From an uncultured Pseudomonadota bacterium (GTDB lineage: Bacteria; Pseudomonadota; Gammaproteobacteria; Burkholderiales; SG8-39): a DNA stretch of 9,198 nt. Position 1 is the first letter of the stretch. Each line of letters starts with the position of its first letter. Below the pieces are notes generated by a model. It was not told the origin of the DNA, did no database searches, and worked only from the letters and a program-made list of their open reading frames with translations. A program made the position numbers and the translations under genes. Shown piece after piece: positions 7,712 to 9,198 of the stretch. The stretch is from contig CAIVVS010000099.1 in assembly GCA_903909415.1 (NCBI GenBank), positions 1 to 9,198 of the forward strand, read 5' to 3'.

Positions 7712-8253
7712 CAGGCCATGCGCGCCCGGCGGCGGCGCCACTTACGCACCACCGACACGCGCCACGCGACCTGCACCGCGGTCCAGCCGAGCGCGGCCAG
7801 CAGGCAGGCGAGGGCCACGAGGCCGACGAGCAGGGGCTTGCCCAGGGACAGCACCCAGTCGGCGAAGGCGCGCGACCAGTCGGCCAGGTGCACCAGGTCC
7901 AGCGCCGGGAACGAGGCCGTGGCCTCGGCCTTTCCGCCGACCAGCAGCAATCCCAGTTCGAGGGCGACCAGGTAGAGCGGGCCGATGGTGATGGGGTTGG
8001 TGTAGAGCGTGCACGCCAGCGCCACCGGCAGGTTGACCCGCAGCGGGATGGCGATGATGGCCGCGGTCATCATCTGCAGCGGCCCCGGCACCAGCCCCGC
8101 GAACATCCCTACCGCGACGCCACCCGACACCGAGTGGCGGTTCAGCGCCCACAGGTTCGGCTGCTGGAGCAGCGGACCGCACCATGACAGCCAGCGGTTC
8201 TGGCGCACGGAATGGTGGTTGGGCAGGTACTTGCGGAAGAACTTGCGGGGCAT
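7711..8253 (-). CDS. DUF2062 membrane protein
   Basis: An integral membrane protein of 180 residues, function unknown. It fits the DUF2062 family: basic start MPRKFFRKYLP, then the NLWALNRHSVSGGVAVGMF segment, the GLVPGPLQM motif (53-61), and TNPITIGPLY (85-94), followed by a C-terminal helix and a strongly basic tail KWRRRRARMA. Probable membrane segments are about 43-58, 60-80, 86-107 and 129-156. ATG at 8253 is chosen because MPRK is the usual family N terminus. An upstream in-frame ATG at 8286 has the better Shine-Dalgarno (AAGGA eight bases before it) and would add eleven residues. The stop overlaps the potassium-channel start by one base (TGATG), so the two are likely co-translated. DUF2062 genes are familiar neighbours of lolCD and comEC in Xanthomonadales, so coupling to a channel may be a local addition. 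Confidence 0.88.
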   Translation of the reverse strand: MPRKFFRKYLPNHHSVRQNRWLSWCGPLLQQPNLWALNRHSVSGGVAVGMFAGLVPGPLQMMTAAIIAIPLRVNLPVALACTLYTNPITIGPLYLVALELGLLLVGGKAEATASFPALDLVHLADWSRAFADWVLSLGKPLLVGLVALACLLAALGWTAVQVAWRVSVVRKWRRRRARMA

Positions 8254-8460
8254 GGGACCCTGGGAAGGAAGTGAGGCGCGGCCCATTGTATCGATCCTTG
8301 CGTGCTTTCCGTCCCGCCCGGTCCCCGGCCGGGCGCGCCCTTGCGCCGGATCAACCGAAATCGCGGCTCGGCCGTTAAGCAGCGGGCGGCCAGCCTGCGA
8401 TGTCGGGCGCGGCGCCGCGCGCCTGCAAAGGGCGCCGATCCCGGTCCATTCTGGAGGCGC
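8254..8460. promoter_or_regulatory. Divergent intergenic region between DUF2062 and comEC
   Basis: These 207 bases separate two divergent genes and should contain promoters for both. A GC-rich hairpin, GCCCGG (8316-8321) with CCGGGC (8329-8334) around seven bases, is visible. The best Shine-Dalgarno sequences are AAGGA serving an ATG at 8286 (minus strand) and GGAGG at 8453-8457 serving comEC (plus strand). I found no convincing -35/-10 pair on either strand. No small gene or RNA could be recognised. Confidence 0.45.
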
Positions 8461-9198
8461 ATGGTGCGAAGCTGGACGATGGGCTGCCTGCTCGGGGTGC
8501 TGGCGCTGCAATGGCAGGCAAGGCTGCCGGACGGGTGGCTGCTCGCCCTGTCGGCCCTGGCAGGCGCACTGTCGGGCGCGTTTGCGCAGCATGCGGGCCG
8601 CGCGCGGCCGCTGCGCTCGGCCGTGGCTGCCGCGCTGTGCGGTGCCTGCCTCGGTTTCGCCTGGGCCGGCTGGCTGGCGCAGGCGCGCCTGTCCGGCTGG
8701 CTGGAACCTGCGCTCGAAGGGCGCGACCTGGTGGTCGAGGGGACGGTGGCCAGCCTGCCCCAGCCCTTCGACGGCGGCGTGCGTTTCGAGTTCGACGTCG
8801 CCCGCGCGGCGGACGCGCAGGGCGCCGCCATCGCTGGCGGCATGCCGCCGCGCGTGGCCTTGTCCTGGTACACCGGCCTCAGCCGCGAGGCCTTCCAGGA
8901 ACTCGCGCCCTTGCGGGCCGGCGAGCGCTGGCGCCTGCCGGTGCGGCTCAAGCGCCCGCACGGCGGGGCGAATCCGCACGGGTTCGACTACGAAGCCTGG
9001 CTGCTCGAGCGCGGCCTGGGCGCGAGCGGCAGCGTGCGGACCCCGCGGGGCACGCGAGGCGAATCCGGCGCGCGCCGGCTCGCTGACGACGGCGCATGGC
9101 AGCCGTCCTATGCCATCGAGCGAGCGCGCGAGTCGATACGCGACCACTTCATCGATGCATTGCCGGCACATCGCTTTGCCGGCGTGCTGCTGGCGCTC
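8461..9198 (+). CDS. comEC: DNA internalization-related competence protein ComEC/Rec2, N-terminal part
   Basis: ComEC is the inner-membrane channel that carries single-stranded DNA into the cytoplasm during natural transformation. Only the first 246 residues are in the window, and the frame is open at the right edge; full-length proteins are usually 700-800 residues. Seen here: two hydrophobic stretches near the N terminus (about 4-40 and 52-72), then a soluble OB-like region from about 88 (DLVVEGTVASLPQPFDGGVRF). It includes the conserved-looking RAGERWRLPVRLKRPHG and NPHGFDYEAWLLERGLGASG at about 161-198. This is the DUF4131-type N-terminal domain. The region from YAIERARESIRDHF leads toward the competence membrane domain, which begins at the edge (FAGVLLAL). 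The start ATG at 8461 has GGAGG just three bases upstream; the next codon, GTG at 8464, has better spacing and could be the true start. The metallo-beta-lactamase-like C-terminal part, if present, is outside the window. Confidence 0.93.
   Translation, partial: MVRSWTMGCLLGVLALQWQARLPDGWLLALSALAGALSGAFAQHAGRARPLRSAVAAALCGACLGFAWAGWLAQARLSGWLEPALEGRDLVVEGTVASLPQPFDGGVRFEFDVARAADAQGAAIAGGMPPRVALSWYTGLSREAFQELAPLRAGERWRLPVRLKRPHGGANPHGFDYEAWLLERGLGASGSVRTPRGTRGESGARRLADDGAWQPSYAIERARESIRDHFIDALPAHRFAGVLLAL

Noticed and set aside
8316..8334. GC-rich hairpin as an intrinsic terminator
   Set aside because: It lies between two divergent genes where no transcript should end, and it has no T-run on either side. 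It is kept only as a remark on the intergenic region.
8400..9086. A 228-residue plus-strand frame starting at 8400
   Set aside because: It overlaps comEC in another frame and is rich in Arg/Ala/Gly. The true comEC frame starts at 8461, has a Shine-Dalgarno sequence and shows conserved ComEC N-terminal sequence.
7711..9171. A 486-residue minus-strand frame extending DUF2062 upstream across comEC
   Set aside because: The extension lies antisense to comEC and has no recognisable domain. DUF2062 proteins start at MPRK-like sequences, matching ATG at 8253 or at most 8286.

Overview
This is a chromosomal window of very high GC, densely coding, almost certainly from a gammaproteobacterium of the Xanthomonadales (Lysobacterales) or a close relative. 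The grounds are gene content and order. The prfB-side genes, recJ and an RpfE-type regulator form the recJ/rpfE/prfB neighbourhood known from the Xanthomonas rpf region. lolC-lolD, a DUF2062 gene and comEC are also typical neighbours in that group. Some betaproteobacteria share parts of this arrangement, so the placement is inferred. No mobile element, tRNA, rRNA, CRISPR array or phage gene was seen.

Layout. On the minus strand, reading right to left, bases 4019 to 1 hold rpfE-like, recJ, a 70-residue KTSC-domain gene and prfB, which runs off the left edge. Bases 4056-6009 on the plus strand hold lolC and lolD with overlapping ends; this is the inner-membrane ABC machine that releases lipoproteins to LolA. 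Bases 8253-6068 on the minus strand hold a DUF2062 membrane protein gene coupled through a TGATG junction to a potassium-channel gene. From 8461 on the plus strand comEC begins and runs off the right edge.

The most unusual item is the potassium-channel gene. One polypeptide carries three complete tandem pore modules, each with two membrane helices and a pore loop, with selectivity filters TIGFG, TIGFG and TIGYG. They are followed by a single cytoplasmic RCK (TrkA-N/TrkA-C) regulatory unit. Known prokaryotic RCK channels have one pore module per chain and assemble as tetramers, so three per chain is a stoichiometric puzzle. In addition, a perfect Shine-Dalgarno run made of rare AGG arginine codons lies just before an internal ATG at the membrane/RCK junction. 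This would give a separate soluble RCK protein, the arrangement known from MthK.

A second clear recoding signal is the RF2 autoregulatory +1 frameshift site in prfB, with the canonical CTT TGA C slip site and upstream Shine-Dalgarno-like element intact. The remaining genes are housekeeping: RecJ in DNA repair, RF2 in termination, LolCD in envelope biogenesis and ComEC in DNA uptake.
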